Origin: Corynebacterium urogenitale
GTDB lineage: Bacteria; Actinomycetota; Actinomycetes; Mycobacteriales; Mycobacteriaceae
DNA: 64,000 nucleotides
NCBI RefSeq assembly: GCF_009026825.1
Contig: NZ_CP045032.1
Coordinates: 930,001-994,000, forward strand
Reading direction: 5' to 3'
Made by a program: the position numbers and the translations under genes
The notes under the pieces: model-generated
What the model was told of the DNA's origin: nothing
The model's database searches: none
The model's input: the letters and a program-made list of their open reading frames with translations, nothing else
In this document: piece after piece, positions 29,051-37,805 of the stretch
Position numbering within the stretch: position 1 is the first letter of the stretch
Layout of the letters: each line of letters begins with the position of its first letter

Positions 29051-30409
29051 TTAGCGGATTGCCGGATTGTACTTCAGGCTATTGGGTTTAAATTCGCACT
29101 CTTCGCCAAGCTTGATGCCCGGTGCCAAGCGACCTTCCTCACGAGCCTCGGTAAGAGTATTCAGTACACGTTGTGCGAGGTTTCGAGGGGAGACGGTGTT
29201 GATGAAGATTTTCGTTCCGCCTTCGAAACCGGCGAGGGTAGATACGCGCCATTTGATGACGATGCGCCACGGCATCGGTACATCGACGTCCAGAGGACGG
29301 TGTAGCCATTCCTCGTTGCAGGGCATGTGCGGACCGCCAGCGATGTGGCAGGCATGGACAAGGTCGGCCACACCGTCGCGTTCCTCGGCGCTCATCAGCC
29401 ACGGTTCGGTGGTTGCGGACTTGGAGAACACCTCCAAGGTTGGCCAGCGGTGGCCGAAGCCCGCGAACGCGATGGCATGCTCGTTCTCCGCGATAACAAG
29501 GTTATGGCGTGCCGCGTAATCTACGGCCCATTCGTTGTACATGTTGGGGTTGTTGCGAACTTGTGCGATTTCCACTTCGTTTTGCAAGCCGTGCTCGTCG
29601 ATGGCCACAAGCTGCTTGTGTAGATGCTCGAAGCTGGCGCCAGCAGGCTCCAGCCAGTTCTGGAATACCGCCACGTAGCGTGCGTACCGGTTGGATCGGT
29701 AGAGCTGATCCATGCTATCGACTGTAAATGCGATGAAGTGGCGGTGATCCTGCCAACTGAGCGTGCCGGAGCCCGCAATCTGGTCTGTGGTGGTGGCGCC
29801 GGGGACGTAATGGTTGCGGGCGATAATCACATCGTGTCCGCCTGCAAAGAGACTGCCGGACTTTTCATTGAGGGTTTGTGCCCGGTTCTCCTCAGTGAAC
29901 AACTCATCGATCTCCTCCTGGCTCACATCACTGGCGGCGAGTTTGGTGCGGAGGATCTTTTCTACGTGGTCGCGACCTTGTTCTTCGGAGAGGTATTCGA
30001 CCATGTGCCGGGCGGCGGCGGGGTTCATAGTGTGCCCGTAGTTCAGTGCCCAGTAGTCGTAGGTGAGGATTTCGAAGAGGTTGGCTACGCGTCGGAATAG
30101 CGGTTCTGTGTCGTCCAGCTTGCTGGCGAGCACACCCCGAAGAATGCGGGCCTCGCCGTCTTCGTCGATGATTAAGCGGGATTTTTCCGGCGGGGTGTCC
30201 AGCTTTCGGTCGTTGCCGAAGGCGGTGGCGGTTTCCGGGTTGTCGATCTCCGTGGCATCGACGTGGTGTTCAGCCAGCGGACGGTTGCCACGACCGGGGA
30301 CGGTCCACACCTCCGTGCCGGTGAAGGGGTTGACCTGTTTAATGGTGCCGTCAGGCAGGGTAGTGAGCGGCGGCACGGGAGCGGGCAGGTGCGAAGAAGA
30401 TCCAATCAC
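29051..30409 (-). CDS. DUF4921 protein related to galactose-1-phosphate uridylyltransferases
   Basis: 452 residues. The sequence ASFEHLHKQLVAIDEHG near residue 290 resembles the HIT/GalT nucleotidyltransferase active site (H-x-H variants), and PMPWRIVIKWR near residue 400 fits the family. Known DUF4921 proteins are described only as GalT-like. I chose GTG 30409 (starting VIGSSSHLPAP) because TAAAAT lies 8 bases upstream; a longer open frame reaches 30589 but would cross the promoter and the divergent gene. Substrate unknown; a sugar nucleotide transfer or hydrolysis is inferred. Confidence 0.82.
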   Translation of the reverse strand: MIGSSSHLPAPVPPLTTLPDGTIKQVNPFTGTEVWTVPGRGNRPLAEHHVDATEIDNPETATAFGNDRKLDTPPEKSRLIIDEDGEARILRGVLASKLDDTEPLFRRVANLFEILTYDYWALNYGHTMNPAAARHMVEYLSEEQGRDHVEKILRTKLAASDVSQEEIDELFTEENRAQTLNEKSGSLFAGGHDVIIARNHYVPGATTTDQIAGSGTLSWQDHRHFIAFTVDSMDQLYRSNRYARYVAVFQNWLEPAGASFEHLHKQLVAIDEHGLQNEVEIAQVRNNPNMYNEWAVDYAARHNLVIAENEHAIAFAGFGHRWPTLEVFSKSATTEPWLMSAEERDGVADLVHACHIAGGPHMPCNEEWLHRPLDVDVPMPWRIVIKWRVSTLAGFEGGTKIFINTVSPRNLAQRVLNTLTEAREEGRLAPGIKLGEECEFKPNSLKYNPAIR

Positions 30410-30417
30410 GGGAGCTA

Positions 30418-30423
30418 ATTTTA
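30418..30423 (-). promoter_or_regulatory. -10 box of the DUF4921 gene (leaderless)
   Basis: TAAAAT on the minus strand, 8 bases before GTG 30409. Confidence 0.6.
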
Positions 30424-30582
30424 TCGTGTTTTTGGGCCTTTGCGGGAGGGGACACGTGGCCAGACTCGTGCGGAGCAATGAGCCGCCCTCTCGGCGGTCG
30501 GGAACTCCCTTCCGCCCGTGGGGACACTCGTCCTGCACTGAGGCTGTCTGCCTACGCTGCTTTTCGTGTACAACTGGGGGGC

Positions 30583-30972
30583 ATGCCAAGCATCAACTTC
30601 CGCCTCCTGGCCAAACCGAGCCAGCTGGGTTTTATTGAAGAGGACTTCCGCAATCTCATCTCCGCTATGGGCGAGGACCTGGATGCCGATCTATCGGTGA
30701 GCAAGGGCTTGGTGCCAGACCCGGAGCTGGTGACTACCTGGGTGGAGCAGTTCGGTGAGGAGGATAATCCGGACTCGGAGGACGCCCCGGTGGGAGCGGA
30801 ATTTTCCGTCGACGTGCGCCGCTATGAGATGGGCTCTATCTCTGGTTTGACGATGTATTTTGCAGAGCTACTGACGGTGCGGGAGAAAGATCCTGCCGAG
30901 CCACTTCTGCGCCAGGTCAAGGACGACCTGGGAGCCCCCCGCGTTCCGTGGCACGTGCAGGTTCAGCCGTAG
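30583..30972 (+). CDS. Hypothetical protein, 129 residues
   Basis: A small acidic soluble protein (MPSINFRLLAKPSQLGFIEED to WHVQVQP) with no motif I recognise. The longer open frame starts at 30478, but the ATG at 30583 has a TACAAC box 8 bases upstream and keeps the divergent promoter clear. The C-terminus is beta-rich (AEFSVDVRRYEMGSISGL, MYFAELL). Its stop (TAG) touches the stop of the ABC ATPase on the other strand, so the two are convergent with no gap and no terminator between them. Confidence 0.7.
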   Translation: MPSINFRLLAKPSQLGFIEEDFRNLISAMGEDLDADLSVSKGLVPDPELVTTWVEQFGEEDNPDSEDAPVGAEFSVDVRRYEMGSISGLTMYFAELLTVREKDPAEPLLRQVKDDLGAPRVPWHVQVQP

Positions 30973-31812
30973 TTACATCACGCTGGAGAGGAACTCCTTC
31001 AAGCGTTCATTCTTCGGTTCTGTGATGACCTGACGGGCAGGGCCGTGCTCGACAATTACTCCGCCCTCCATAAAAGCTACTTCATCTGCGACTTCGCGGG
31101 CGAAGCCCATTTCGTGGGTGACGACGAGCATGGTCATGCCTTCCTCCGCGAGACGACGCATCACGTTGAGCACTTCGCCGACGAGTTCAGGGTCGAGGGC
31201 GGAGGTGGGCTCATCGAAGAGCATGAGCTTTGGTCGCATCGCCAGTGCACGGGCGATTGCGACGCGCTGCTGTTGTCCACCAGAAAGTTGGATGGGGTAA
31301 GCATCCTCCTTGCCGGACAGACCCACCTGGGCTAGAAGCTCGCGGGCGTACTCCGTGGCCTCTTCCTTCGATTCGCCCTTGACCTGCACTGGGGCTTCGA
31401 TAATGTTCTCCAGCACGGTTCGGTGGGTAAAGAGATTGAAGTGTTGGAAGACCATGCCAATGCCCAAACGCTGCTTGGCAGCGTCCTTTTCGGACATTTC
31501 GTAGAGCTTGCCATTTTTCTCGTGGTAGCCGATGAGGTCGCCCTCGACCTCGATACGACCAGAATTGATCTGTTCGAGGTGATTGACGCAGCGCAGCAGC
31601 GTGGATTTACCGGAGCCGGATGGTCCGATTAGACAGGTCACGGTGCCGGGTGCGACGTCGAGGTTGATGCCCTTGAGAACATCGAGGCGGCCGAAGTTTT
31701 TCCACACATCCTTGATGGCGATCATGGGTACGTCGGCGTGCTCAGGGCTGGTCGCTGAGGAGCTCATAGCTGCACCTTCCGGGGAATGGGGATTGTTGCG
31801 AGTCGTGCTCAT
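30973..31812 (-). CDS. Polar amino acid ABC transporter, ATP-binding protein
   Basis: GlnQ-type ATPase, about 279 residues. Walker A is [11 protein letters not shown], the Q-loop lies in [14 protein letters not shown], the signature is [15 protein letters not shown], Walker B is [14 protein letters not shown] and the H-loop is [12 protein letters not shown]. It energises the permease and binding protein encoded upstream. I chose ATG 31812 because AAGGACGAGG precedes it; ATG 31842 (overlapping the permease by 14 bases) is possible. The N-terminal 30 residues before the domain are an unusual extension. Confidence 0.94.
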   Translation of the reverse strand: MSTTRNNPHSPEGAAMSSSATSPEHADVPMIAIKDVWKNFGRLDVLKGINLDVAPGTVTCLIGPSGSGKSTLLRCVNHLEQINSGRIEVEGDLIGYHEKNGKLYEMSEKDAAKQRLGIGMVFQHFNLFTHRTVLENIIEAPVQVKGESKEEATEYARELLAQVGLSGKEDAYPIQLSGGQQQRVAIARALAMRPKLMLFDEPTSALDPELVGEVLNVMRRLAEEGMTMLVVTHEMGFAREVADEVAFMEGGVIVEHGPARQVITEPKNERLKEFLSSVM

Positions 31813-31828
31813 AGGTTGTGCCTCGTCC

Positions 31829-32776
31829 TTAGCTCTGGCCATCAGTGGCGCCTTCGCGACCGACAGTGACGTTGCGTGGCGGTACGCCTTCAGCGTCAGC
31901 GAGGGCCGCGAGTTGGCGGGTGGTCAGCTGGCGGGAGGAACCGCGGGAGAAGTATCGCTCCAGGTAGAACTGGCCGATCATGAGGATGCTCGTGATGAGT
32001 AGGTACCAGGTGGCGGCGACGAGTAGCAGCGGTACTGGCAGGAAGATGGAGTTGGAAATATCGGTCGAACGTCCATAGAGCTCGCCGGCGTAGGGAATCG
32101 CGATGACCAGGGAAGTGGTCTTCAGCATGGAGATGAGCTCATTGCCCGTCGGCGGGATGATGATGCGCATGGCCTGGGGAAGAACGGTGCGGCGCATGTT
32201 CTGCCACCACGTCATACCCAGTGCCTTGGATGCCTCCGACTGTCCTTCAGGCACGGCCTGGATGCCGGCGCGGACGATTTCCGCCATGTATGCAGCCTCG
32301 TTCAGACCCAGACCCAGCACGGCGAGTAGGAACATGTTGGACAGAACCGACTGCAAATCGATCTCTGCCACTCCCAGGTTGAGCACCTGGTAGATGGATC
32401 CGAGCAGGCCCCAGAACACCAGCTGCACGTAAACCGGCGTTCCGCGGAAGATCCACAAGTACAGCCACGCTACGCCTTGCAGCACCGGGTTCGGGCTCAT
32501 GCGCAGGACAGCAACAATGGATCCCAGAACCACACCCAAGATCATGGCCAAGATGGTCAGAGCCAAGGTGTGCAATGCGGCCACGGCGATGCGTGTGTCA
32601 AGGAGGTACTGGAAGTACACATCCCAGTGGTAGGCATCGCGATTCGCGGCGTCGATGAAAAACACAACGACGAGGAGGAGCAACACCGCGGCGAGAACCC
32701 AGCGTCCGGGGTGGCGCAGCGGGATGGCCTGGTTTTCGGCCGGGCGCTGCCGTGTTTTCTTCGTTGCTTCGGTCAT
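31829..32776 (-). CDS. Polar amino acid ABC transporter, permease
   Basis: 315 residues of the HisM/GlnP type. A first helix near residues 25-45 and about five more form the permease; the EAA loop is seen as [23 protein letters not shown] (positions about 165-190). The C-terminus after residue 285 is a charged tail. It starts inside the binding-protein gene (ATGA, 32773-32776), and the ATPase gene follows it, so the three form one operon. The substrate is probably glutamine, glutamate or another polar amino acid, but cannot be fixed from sequence. Confidence 0.93.
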   Translation of the reverse strand: MTEATKKTRQRPAENQAIPLRHPGRWVLAAVLLLLVVVFFIDAANRDAYHWDVYFQYLLDTRIAVAALHTLALTILAMILGVVLGSIVAVLRMSPNPVLQGVAWLYLWIFRGTPVYVQLVFWGLLGSIYQVLNLGVAEIDLQSVLSNMFLLAVLGLGLNEAAYMAEIVRAGIQAVPEGQSEASKALGMTWWQNMRRTVLPQAMRIIIPPTGNELISMLKTTSLVIAIPYAGELYGRSTDISNSIFLPVPLLLVAATWYLLITSILMIGQFYLERYFSRGSSRQLTTRQLAALADAEGVPPRNVTVGREGATDGQS

Positions 32777-33735
32777 GCTTTCTTCCTTCGAGCGATGCGA
32801 GGGTTAGTGGAGTTGTTGGCGGTCGGGACTGTGAATGGCTGCAGGTTGAAGGTCACCGCATCGATGGCTCCTTCTTCCAGTCCCCATGGTTGAAGAATGC
32901 GCTCATAGTCGCCGGTGTCGATGAGTTTTTGCAGTGCTGCTGCCAGTGCTGGGCCCAACGGTGCGCCCTTATCGACGGCCCAGCCGAACTGAGCTTCGTC
33001 GAAGAGCTCACCTGCCTGCACGAGCCGCCCTTCGGAGCGGGTGACGGCATAGGAGATGACGGGGGAATCGGAACTGTAGGCTTCGGCGCGCTTGAGGATC
33101 GTCGCATTGGCTGCGGCATCTGCGGTGGCGTAGACCAGCTTGTTGATCGGCTCTTTGCCTTGGGCTACGCAGTCATCGGATTTACCCTGAACCTCGTCGG
33201 TATCCGAGTAAGTGCCTTTTTGCACGGCGACGGTCATGCCACATGCGTTGGCGGGGTCCACGTTACCCTCGTTGCCAGGCTGGGTTGCCCAGGCGCTGCC
33301 GAAGTTAAAGAAGTCCACGAAATCGTAGTTTTCCTGGCGTTCTTCAGTGTCCGTGAAGGCCGAGGCTCCCGCATCGAGGGTGCCAGCGCTGATGGCGGGG
33401 AGAATGAGGCTGAAGTCCATTTGCCGAACTGTGACATCGAGGCCGAGGACGGAACCTGCGGCTTTGATAAGGTCAACCTCGTACCCGATGATGTTGCCGT
33501 TCGAGTCCTTGAATTGGCTCGGGGCGTAGGGTGTGTTGGCGCCGACGGTGATGCTGCCGCGCTGCGCAATCTTATCGGGGACGAGGGCTGCGATGGCAGG
33601 ATCCTTTTGTGGCAGGACGGGTTCCCACCCTTCAGGATTACCGAGCTCCTCGTTCGTTACGCAGGCGGCCAGCATCGTGGTTAGGCCGAGGGCAACGAGT
33701 GCCTTAGCGCTGCGATGTGGGATGCTCAAACTCAT
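32773..33735 (-). CDS. Polar amino acid ABC transporter, substrate-binding lipoprotein
   Basis: 320 residues. The signal peptide ends in a lipobox LAAC with Cys25, so it is anchored to the outer face of the membrane. The SBP_bac_3 fold is clear: GSITVGANTPYAPSQFKDSNGNIIGYEVDLIKA, then AGASAFTDTEERQENYDFVDF, and CGMTVAVQKGTYSD. The final 30 residues are Arg-rich. TATACT ends 7 bases before the ATG, predicting a leaderless mRNA for the operon. It is divergent from ogt with only 22 bases between. Confidence 0.94.
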   Translation of the reverse strand: MSLSIPHRSAKALVALGLTTMLAACVTNEELGNPEGWEPVLPQKDPAIAALVPDKIAQRGSITVGANTPYAPSQFKDSNGNIIGYEVDLIKAAGSVLGLDVTVRQMDFSLILPAISAGTLDAGASAFTDTEERQENYDFVDFFNFGSAWATQPGNEGNVDPANACGMTVAVQKGTYSDTDEVQGKSDDCVAQGKEPINKLVYATADAAANATILKRAEAYSSDSPVISYAVTRSEGRLVQAGELFDEAQFGWAVDKGAPLGPALAAALQKLIDTGDYERILQPWGLEEGAIDAVTFNLQPFTVPTANNSTNPRIARRKKA

Positions 33736-33742
33736 GCACTGA

Positions 33743-33750
33743 AGTATATC
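33743..33750. promoter_or_regulatory. Overlapping opposite -10 boxes (binding-protein operon / ogt)
   Basis: Minus strand TATACT (33743-33748) ends 7 bases before ATG 33735. Plus strand TATATC (33745-33750) ends 7 bases before ATG 33758. The hexamers share four bases. Both genes lack a ribosome site, so both mRNAs are predicted to be leaderless. Confidence 0.7.
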
Positions 33751-33757
33751 GGATTAC

Positions 33758-34255
33758 ATGAAAAATATTCATTCCGCGATGTTGTCGACCCCGCGCGGGC
33801 AGATGCTTGCCCTGGCGACCGACGAGGCGCTGGTTGGGCTGTGGTATTCAGGGCAACCGACCTGCCCTTCCGTGTCCTCTCCCTCCGTGTCCGACGTCAC
33901 TAGCCACCCGATCATGGCGATGCTCGATATTCAACTAGGTGAATACTTCGAAAGGGAACGCCGAGAGTTTACCGTGCCACTGGAGTTCGCAGGCACCGAA
34001 TTACGCCACGCTGTGTGGACTCGGCTCTTGGACATTCCCTACGGCCAGAGCACAACGTACGGTCAGATTGCGCACGATATTGGTCGCCCGACAGCAGCCC
34101 GTGCAGTGGGAAATGCTGTGGGGATGAACCCGATCAGTATCCTCGTGCCGTGCCACAGAGTGTTGCCGGCCAGCGGCCGGGTCGGCGGGTACAACGGGGG
34201 CGTGGAAAACAAAAAGGCGTTGTTGTCTTTGGAAGGAATCGACATTCGCGAGTGA
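33758..34255 (+). CDS. ogt: Methylated-DNA-protein cysteine methyltransferase
   Basis: Removes alkyl groups from O6-alkylguanine in a suicide reaction. 165 residues, normal length. The helix-turn-helix YGQSTTYGQIAHDIGRPTAA is followed by VGNAVGMNPISILVPCHRVLP, which contains the acceptor cysteine in PCHRV, then GYNGGVENKKALL. The N-terminal domain is present. ATG 33758 is set by the -10 box. The gap to the glutaminase (34256-34469) holds a hairpin (34275-34312: GAATGAG with CTCATTC) and a second one at 34423-34442, but no T-run. Confidence 0.95.
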   Translation: MKNIHSAMLSTPRGQMLALATDEALVGLWYSGQPTCPSVSSPSVSDVTSHPIMAMLDIQLGEYFERERREFTVPLEFAGTELRHAVWTRLLDIPYGQSTTYGQIAHDIGRPTAARAVGNAVGMNPISILVPCHRVLPASGRVGGYNGGVENKKALLSLEGIDIRE

Positions 34256-34469
34256 GTTTCTTCCGAAAGACCGCGAATGAGTCACTCCCAACGCGCCGTG
34301 GGTGCCTCATTCCCGAAAACCCCGGGTGCGTCATACCTGGAGTGATGTGTGGACGAGTGCTGCGTGGGCACTTTTCTCTACAGTGGTTTCGTGACACGTC
34401 AATGAACGAACGACTTACGTGCGGGAGCGCAAAGCAGCTCCCTGAATGGAAGAGGCGGTGGCTCACAGT

Positions 34470-35705
34470 ATGCGTGACAGTATGGTCAACGACTACCTGA
34501 AGGAGAGACTCGAGAGACTGAAAGATAATTCCGAGGGGGCAGTCGCGGATTACATCCCGGAGTTAGCCGCCGCGGACGACTCGCCTTTTTCCGTTGCTAT
34601 CTGCACGACCAATGGGCAGGTTTATGCAGAAGGCCTCAATGACGGCGATGTGGACCTGGAATTCACCATTCAGTCGATGTCGAAGCCTTTCGCCTACGCG
34701 TTGGCGCTGGAGGAACGTGGGGTGGAGGAAGTGGCGAAGTACGTGGGCGTGGAACCCTCCGGCGAGGCATTCAATGAGCTCAGCCTCGAAGGGGAGACCA
34801 AGCGCCCCATGAACCCCATGATTAACGCTGGGGCCATTGCCATTAACCAGATGATCAATGGTGAAGACTCGACTGTTGAGGAACGCGTGGAGAAAATCCG
34901 CCAGTTTTTCTCAAAGCTAGCGGGTCGCGAGTTGAGCATCGACGAGGATGTCTCCACCTCGGAAATCGAGACATCCGATCGCAACCTCTCCATCGCTCAT
35001 ATGCTGCGCAGCTACGGGATGGTCAATGATTCGGCACACGATGCCGTGGAGAGCTACACCAAGCAGTGCTCCATCAAGGTCACAGTCAGTGACTTGGCGA
35101 TGATGGCAGCAACCCTGGCCAATGGTGGCGTTCAACCCCAGACCGGAGAGCGTGTCTGCGGTCGGCTTGTGGCTCGCCACGTACAGGCTGTGATGGCAAG
35201 CGCAGGAATGTACAACGGTGCCGGGCAGTGGATGGCAACCGTGGGAATTCCTGCGAAATCTGGTGTTTCCGGTGGCATCATGGGCACGCTTCCCGGCCGA
35301 CTGGGCTTAGCCGCGTTTTCCCCAAAGCTCAATGAGAAGGGAAACTCTGTCCGTGCGAAGAAGCTCTTCCAGACCTTGAGCTGGGATATGGGACTGCACC
35401 TCATGGAGGCAGAGGCGCATGGCCGGGTATGCGTGCGCAGTATTACTAGTGAGGAAGTGCCCGCTGCGGACAAAGGCATCAAAACAACCGTCCGACTGCA
35501 AGGAGATATCGATTTCTCCGCGGCAGAAAACTTCTGGCGCATCATCCAAGACCACGGCATTCCCTCCAAGACGCTGTTCCTTGACCTGGAGAAGGTCGAC
35601 CAGGTCAACGCAATCGGCAACGAAATGCTGAAGGAAGCCAAGAGCCGCCTCACGAAGGCTGGCTACAACGTCACTATCGTCGATCCGGATAAGGTGCTCA
35701 AGTAA
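34470..35705 (+). CDS. glsA: Glutaminase fused to a STAS domain
   Basis: Serine-dependent beta-lactamase-fold glutaminase (glutamine to glutamate and ammonia). The nucleophile motif QSMSKPFAYALA (Ser-x-x-Lys), MNPMINAGAIAINQ, and GVSGGIMGTLPGRLGLAAFSP are clear. The last 90 residues (VRLQGDIDFSAAENFWRII, LFLDLEKVDQVNAIG) form a STAS domain as in some other bacterial glutaminases. Three in-frame starts (34446, 34470, 34482) are possible; comparison with E. coli glutaminase length favours 34470 or 34482. The neighbouring amino acid importer may supply glutamine, but no shared promoter is seen. Confidence 0.92.
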   Translation: MRDSMVNDYLKERLERLKDNSEGAVADYIPELAAADDSPFSVAICTTNGQVYAEGLNDGDVDLEFTIQSMSKPFAYALALEERGVEEVAKYVGVEPSGEAFNELSLEGETKRPMNPMINAGAIAINQMINGEDSTVEERVEKIRQFFSKLAGRELSIDEDVSTSEIETSDRNLSIAHMLRSYGMVNDSAHDAVESYTKQCSIKVTVSDLAMMAATLANGGVQPQTGERVCGRLVARHVQAVMASAGMYNGAGQWMATVGIPAKSGVSGGIMGTLPGRLGLAAFSPKLNEKGNSVRAKKLFQTLSWDMGLHLMEAEAHGRVCVRSITSEEVPAADKGIKTTVRLQGDIDFSAAENFWRIIQDHGIPSKTLFLDLEKVDQVNAIGNEMLKEAKSRLTKAGYNVTIVDPDKVLK

Positions 35706-35760
35706 GCCCAGTAGGGCCGTGGTCGCCCCGGTCACGGAGCCTAGCTCGGTCGTAGAGCTG

Positions 35761-37191
35761 CTAAGCCTCAGCGCGGTCCTGCTGGCGTCGAACAAGACGG
35801 AACAGCAGATCCGCTGAGACGAAGAGGATCAAGGAGACACCGAACAGCGGGGCGACGAGGGCATAAGCAACCACGCACAGAGGAAGAATGACGCGTGCCC
35901 ACACCGGCAGCTCCCGCCAATTAATGGGCGCGGGAAGAGAACCGAAAGAGCGATCGCGACCGCGTTTGAACCACATGACGTAGCCGTAAACCACCAATGC
36001 CAGGATCGCGACGGCCAGCAGTGCCAGGGCGATCTGCGTCCACAGGCCAAAAAGTGTCCCCATGTGCAGCTGAATGATCCACGCGGTGGCCTGGGCTGTG
36101 AGCGGCCAAGAGCTAAACGGAACAGAGTCCGTGACCGTGCCCTTGGTGCCATCAATAGCTAACGAGTCGTTGAGGAGCCGGTAGGGCTGCCGGGACTCGA
36201 ACGCCGTCCACGCGGTACCGGTTTCCTTGGGTGGGGTGAGTTCCATGAGGCCCGAGAGACCGCCGGTGCGGGCGGTTGAGAGCACCAGATCGGACTGCGC
36301 ATCGAAGGCTGCTGGGGGTGCTGTCGCTGAGTCAGGGTTGTTCTCTGCATCGTGGCCGTGGCCGTGATGATCCGCATAGCCCCCATGTCCGCCATGGTCG
36401 CCATGTTTGAGGTTGTTGCTCGGCGCGCCGGGGGTAGCCGTAGCCGAGATCGTGGTCTCTGGAGTGGGAGGCATCCACGAGAGCTTTTCGCGAAGTTGTG
36501 CGATGTTCTCGCCAGCAAAGAGGGACCACGTGAGACCTGAGACGCAAAGGAAGATCAGGCCGGGGGTGACGACGAGGCCGATGGCGGAGTGCCTGGCCAT
36601 GGCGAGGCGACGAGTGCCACGTGCTGGCTTGCGAGTCGAACGCTGTGCGGTCGTCCGTCGACGGTGGAAGAACCATACCAGCACGCCGGAGACGGCCAAT
36701 GGGCCTAACCACGATGCGGCGGTTTCGGAGTAGATGCGGCCTGTCTCACCCAGCCAGAGATTGCGGTGGCCATTAGACAGCCAGGTGCGGAAGGGGAGAG
36801 CGCCGGAGCTGCCGTACTGGATGAGATCGCCCTTGATGGACAGATCGCCTGGGTCGACAAACACCGCGTGGGTGTAGGATTCGGACTCCAGCTGCTCGTC
36901 AGCGAAGAGGACGCGGGTGGTAGTGGAACCGACCTCCCCGGGCGTCATGTCGCCGGGAACTTGGATGCCTTTGATTGGGAGCTCGGGGTGAACAGTCCGG
37001 GCGGCGGCGATCTGTTCGTTGAGCGCGTGGGCGGGCTGGTTGGAGGTGGCGGTTAATTTTTCGTGGTAGATGCCCTTTTCGATGGTGGGGGCGAGGGCGT
37101 AGAAGAAACCGCTGAATGCTGCGACCACAATGAGCGGGGCAACGAAGATGCCCGCGATCACATGGAGCCGACGGAAGGCTGAAAAACTCAT
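35761..37191 (-). CDS. PepSY-associated membrane protein with His-rich loop
   Basis: 476 residues with about four or five membrane helices: FRRLHVIAGIFVAPLIVVAAFSGFFYAL at the N-terminus, WLGPLAVSGVLVWFF near 160, ALARHSAIGLVV-like near 195, and a C-terminal pair (LLAVAILALVVYGYVMWF, VILPLCVVAYALVAPLF). Outside regions match PepSY_TM iron-regulated membrane proteins. A loop near residues 262-281 is extremely His- and Gly-rich (GDHGGHGGYADHHGHGHD), suggesting metal binding. Role in heme, iron or copper handling is plausible but not fixed. It is convergent with glsA. Confidence 0.88.
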   Translation of the reverse strand: MSFSAFRRLHVIAGIFVAPLIVVAAFSGFFYALAPTIEKGIYHEKLTATSNQPAHALNEQIAAARTVHPELPIKGIQVPGDMTPGEVGSTTTRVLFADEQLESESYTHAVFVDPGDLSIKGDLIQYGSSGALPFRTWLSNGHRNLWLGETGRIYSETAASWLGPLAVSGVLVWFFHRRRTTAQRSTRKPARGTRRLAMARHSAIGLVVTPGLIFLCVSGLTWSLFAGENIAQLREKLSWMPPTPETTISATATPGAPSNNLKHGDHGGHGGYADHHGHGHDAENNPDSATAPPAAFDAQSDLVLSTARTGGLSGLMELTPPKETGTAWTAFESRQPYRLLNDSLAIDGTKGTVTDSVPFSSWPLTAQATAWIIQLHMGTLFGLWTQIALALLAVAILALVVYGYVMWFKRGRDRSFGSLPAPINWRELPVWARVILPLCVVAYALVAPLFGVSLILFVSADLLFRLVRRQQDRAEA

Positions 37192-37511
37192 GCCGAAATA
37201 GTCGCGTGTTGAGTGAAAACGGTTCCCACTGCTTTTAGGTGACGCGTCAACAAAGGGGTGAGATACGAATGTAAGACGAGGTTGAAGCGGGCGTGGTCAG
37301 GGGAGGATGCAAGTGGTCTTAGGCAGAAAATGGTAGGAGAAAATAACTGCCGCGAAGCGGGAGTGGGGTAGGAGAGGGAGACTGTTGCAGGGCGGACAGC
37401 GTTGCGAGGTGGAAAGTGGTGCACAGCTCAAGGTCGCACAAGATCACAGCTAAAGGCCACGATTGTAGTTTTGAATCAAGCTACTGCTAGTGTGTTACGT
37501 GCACTAAGCAA
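37192..37511. other. Intergenic region upstream of the tRNA
   Basis: 320 bases with no convincing gene. It holds a 10-bp palindrome TGACGCGTCA (37240-37249) upstream of the PepSY gene, a possible regulator site, and TAGTGT (37488-37493), a possible -10 box about 20 bases before the tRNA. Confidence 0.5.
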
Positions 37512-37588
37512 GCCCCAGTAGCCCAATTGGCAGAGGCAACGGATTCAAAACCCGTCCAGTGTGAGTTCGAGTCTCACCTGGGGCACCA
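37512..37588 (+). tRNA. tRNA-Leu(CAA)-like with short variable loop
   Basis: A cloverleaf can be drawn: acceptor GCCCCAG/CTGGGGC (37512-37518 with 37578-37584), D-stem GCC/GGC with G18-G19, anticodon stem 37539-37543 with 37551-37555 (one A-C mismatch next to the loop), loop TTCAAAA with anticodon CAA at 37546-37548, variable loop CCAGT of five bases, T-arm GTGAG-TTCGAGT-CTCAC, discriminator A and an encoded CCA. CAA reads leucine UUG, yet normal leucine tRNAs have a long variable arm, so identity is not certain. Confidence 0.78.
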
Positions 37589-37605
37589 TAATAGGCAGTC
37601 AAGGC

Positions 37606-37638
37606 CACAAAATTCCCCTCCTGTAGGGGGATTTTGTG
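37606..37638 (+). terminator. Strong terminator hairpin after the tRNA
   Basis: CACAAAATTCCCC (37606-37618) pairs with GGGGGATTTTGTG (37626-37638) through 13 pairs, one a G-T wobble, with a 7-base loop. The 3' side is T-rich (ATTTTGTGTTT). Confidence 0.85.
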
Positions 37639-37669
37639 TTTCGCTCATTCTTGCCGATTTAGTTCATAG

Positions 37670-37805
37670 CTTCGGAATGCTTGGCCTTACTCACCGATTC
37701 TTGCTTCGGAACATCTGGTTTTACGGACAAGTTATTGCTTCAGAACACGTGCTCTTATGGACTAACTCTTCCTTTGGAAAGCCGGCCTTTTGGATCATTT
37801 CGGTC
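37670..37805. repeat. Degenerate 34-bp tandem repeat, four clear units
   Basis: Units begin CTTCGGA at 37670 and 37704, CTTCAGA at 37738 and CTTTGGA at 37772, spaced exactly 34 bases. Neighbouring units share about 22-23 of 34 positions (counted by eye for the first three). Weaker units with CGGA or TTGGA cores continue near 37805, 37836 and 37869. The region looks AT-richer than its surroundings. 34 is not a multiple of three, so the array does not encode a repeat protein. The rest of the 641-base gap (37589-38229) has no convincing gene. Confidence 0.8.

Noticed and set aside
37670..37805. CRISPR-like array (34-bp period)
   Set aside because: Units are contiguous and degenerate, with no constant repeat separated by unique spacers and no cas genes.
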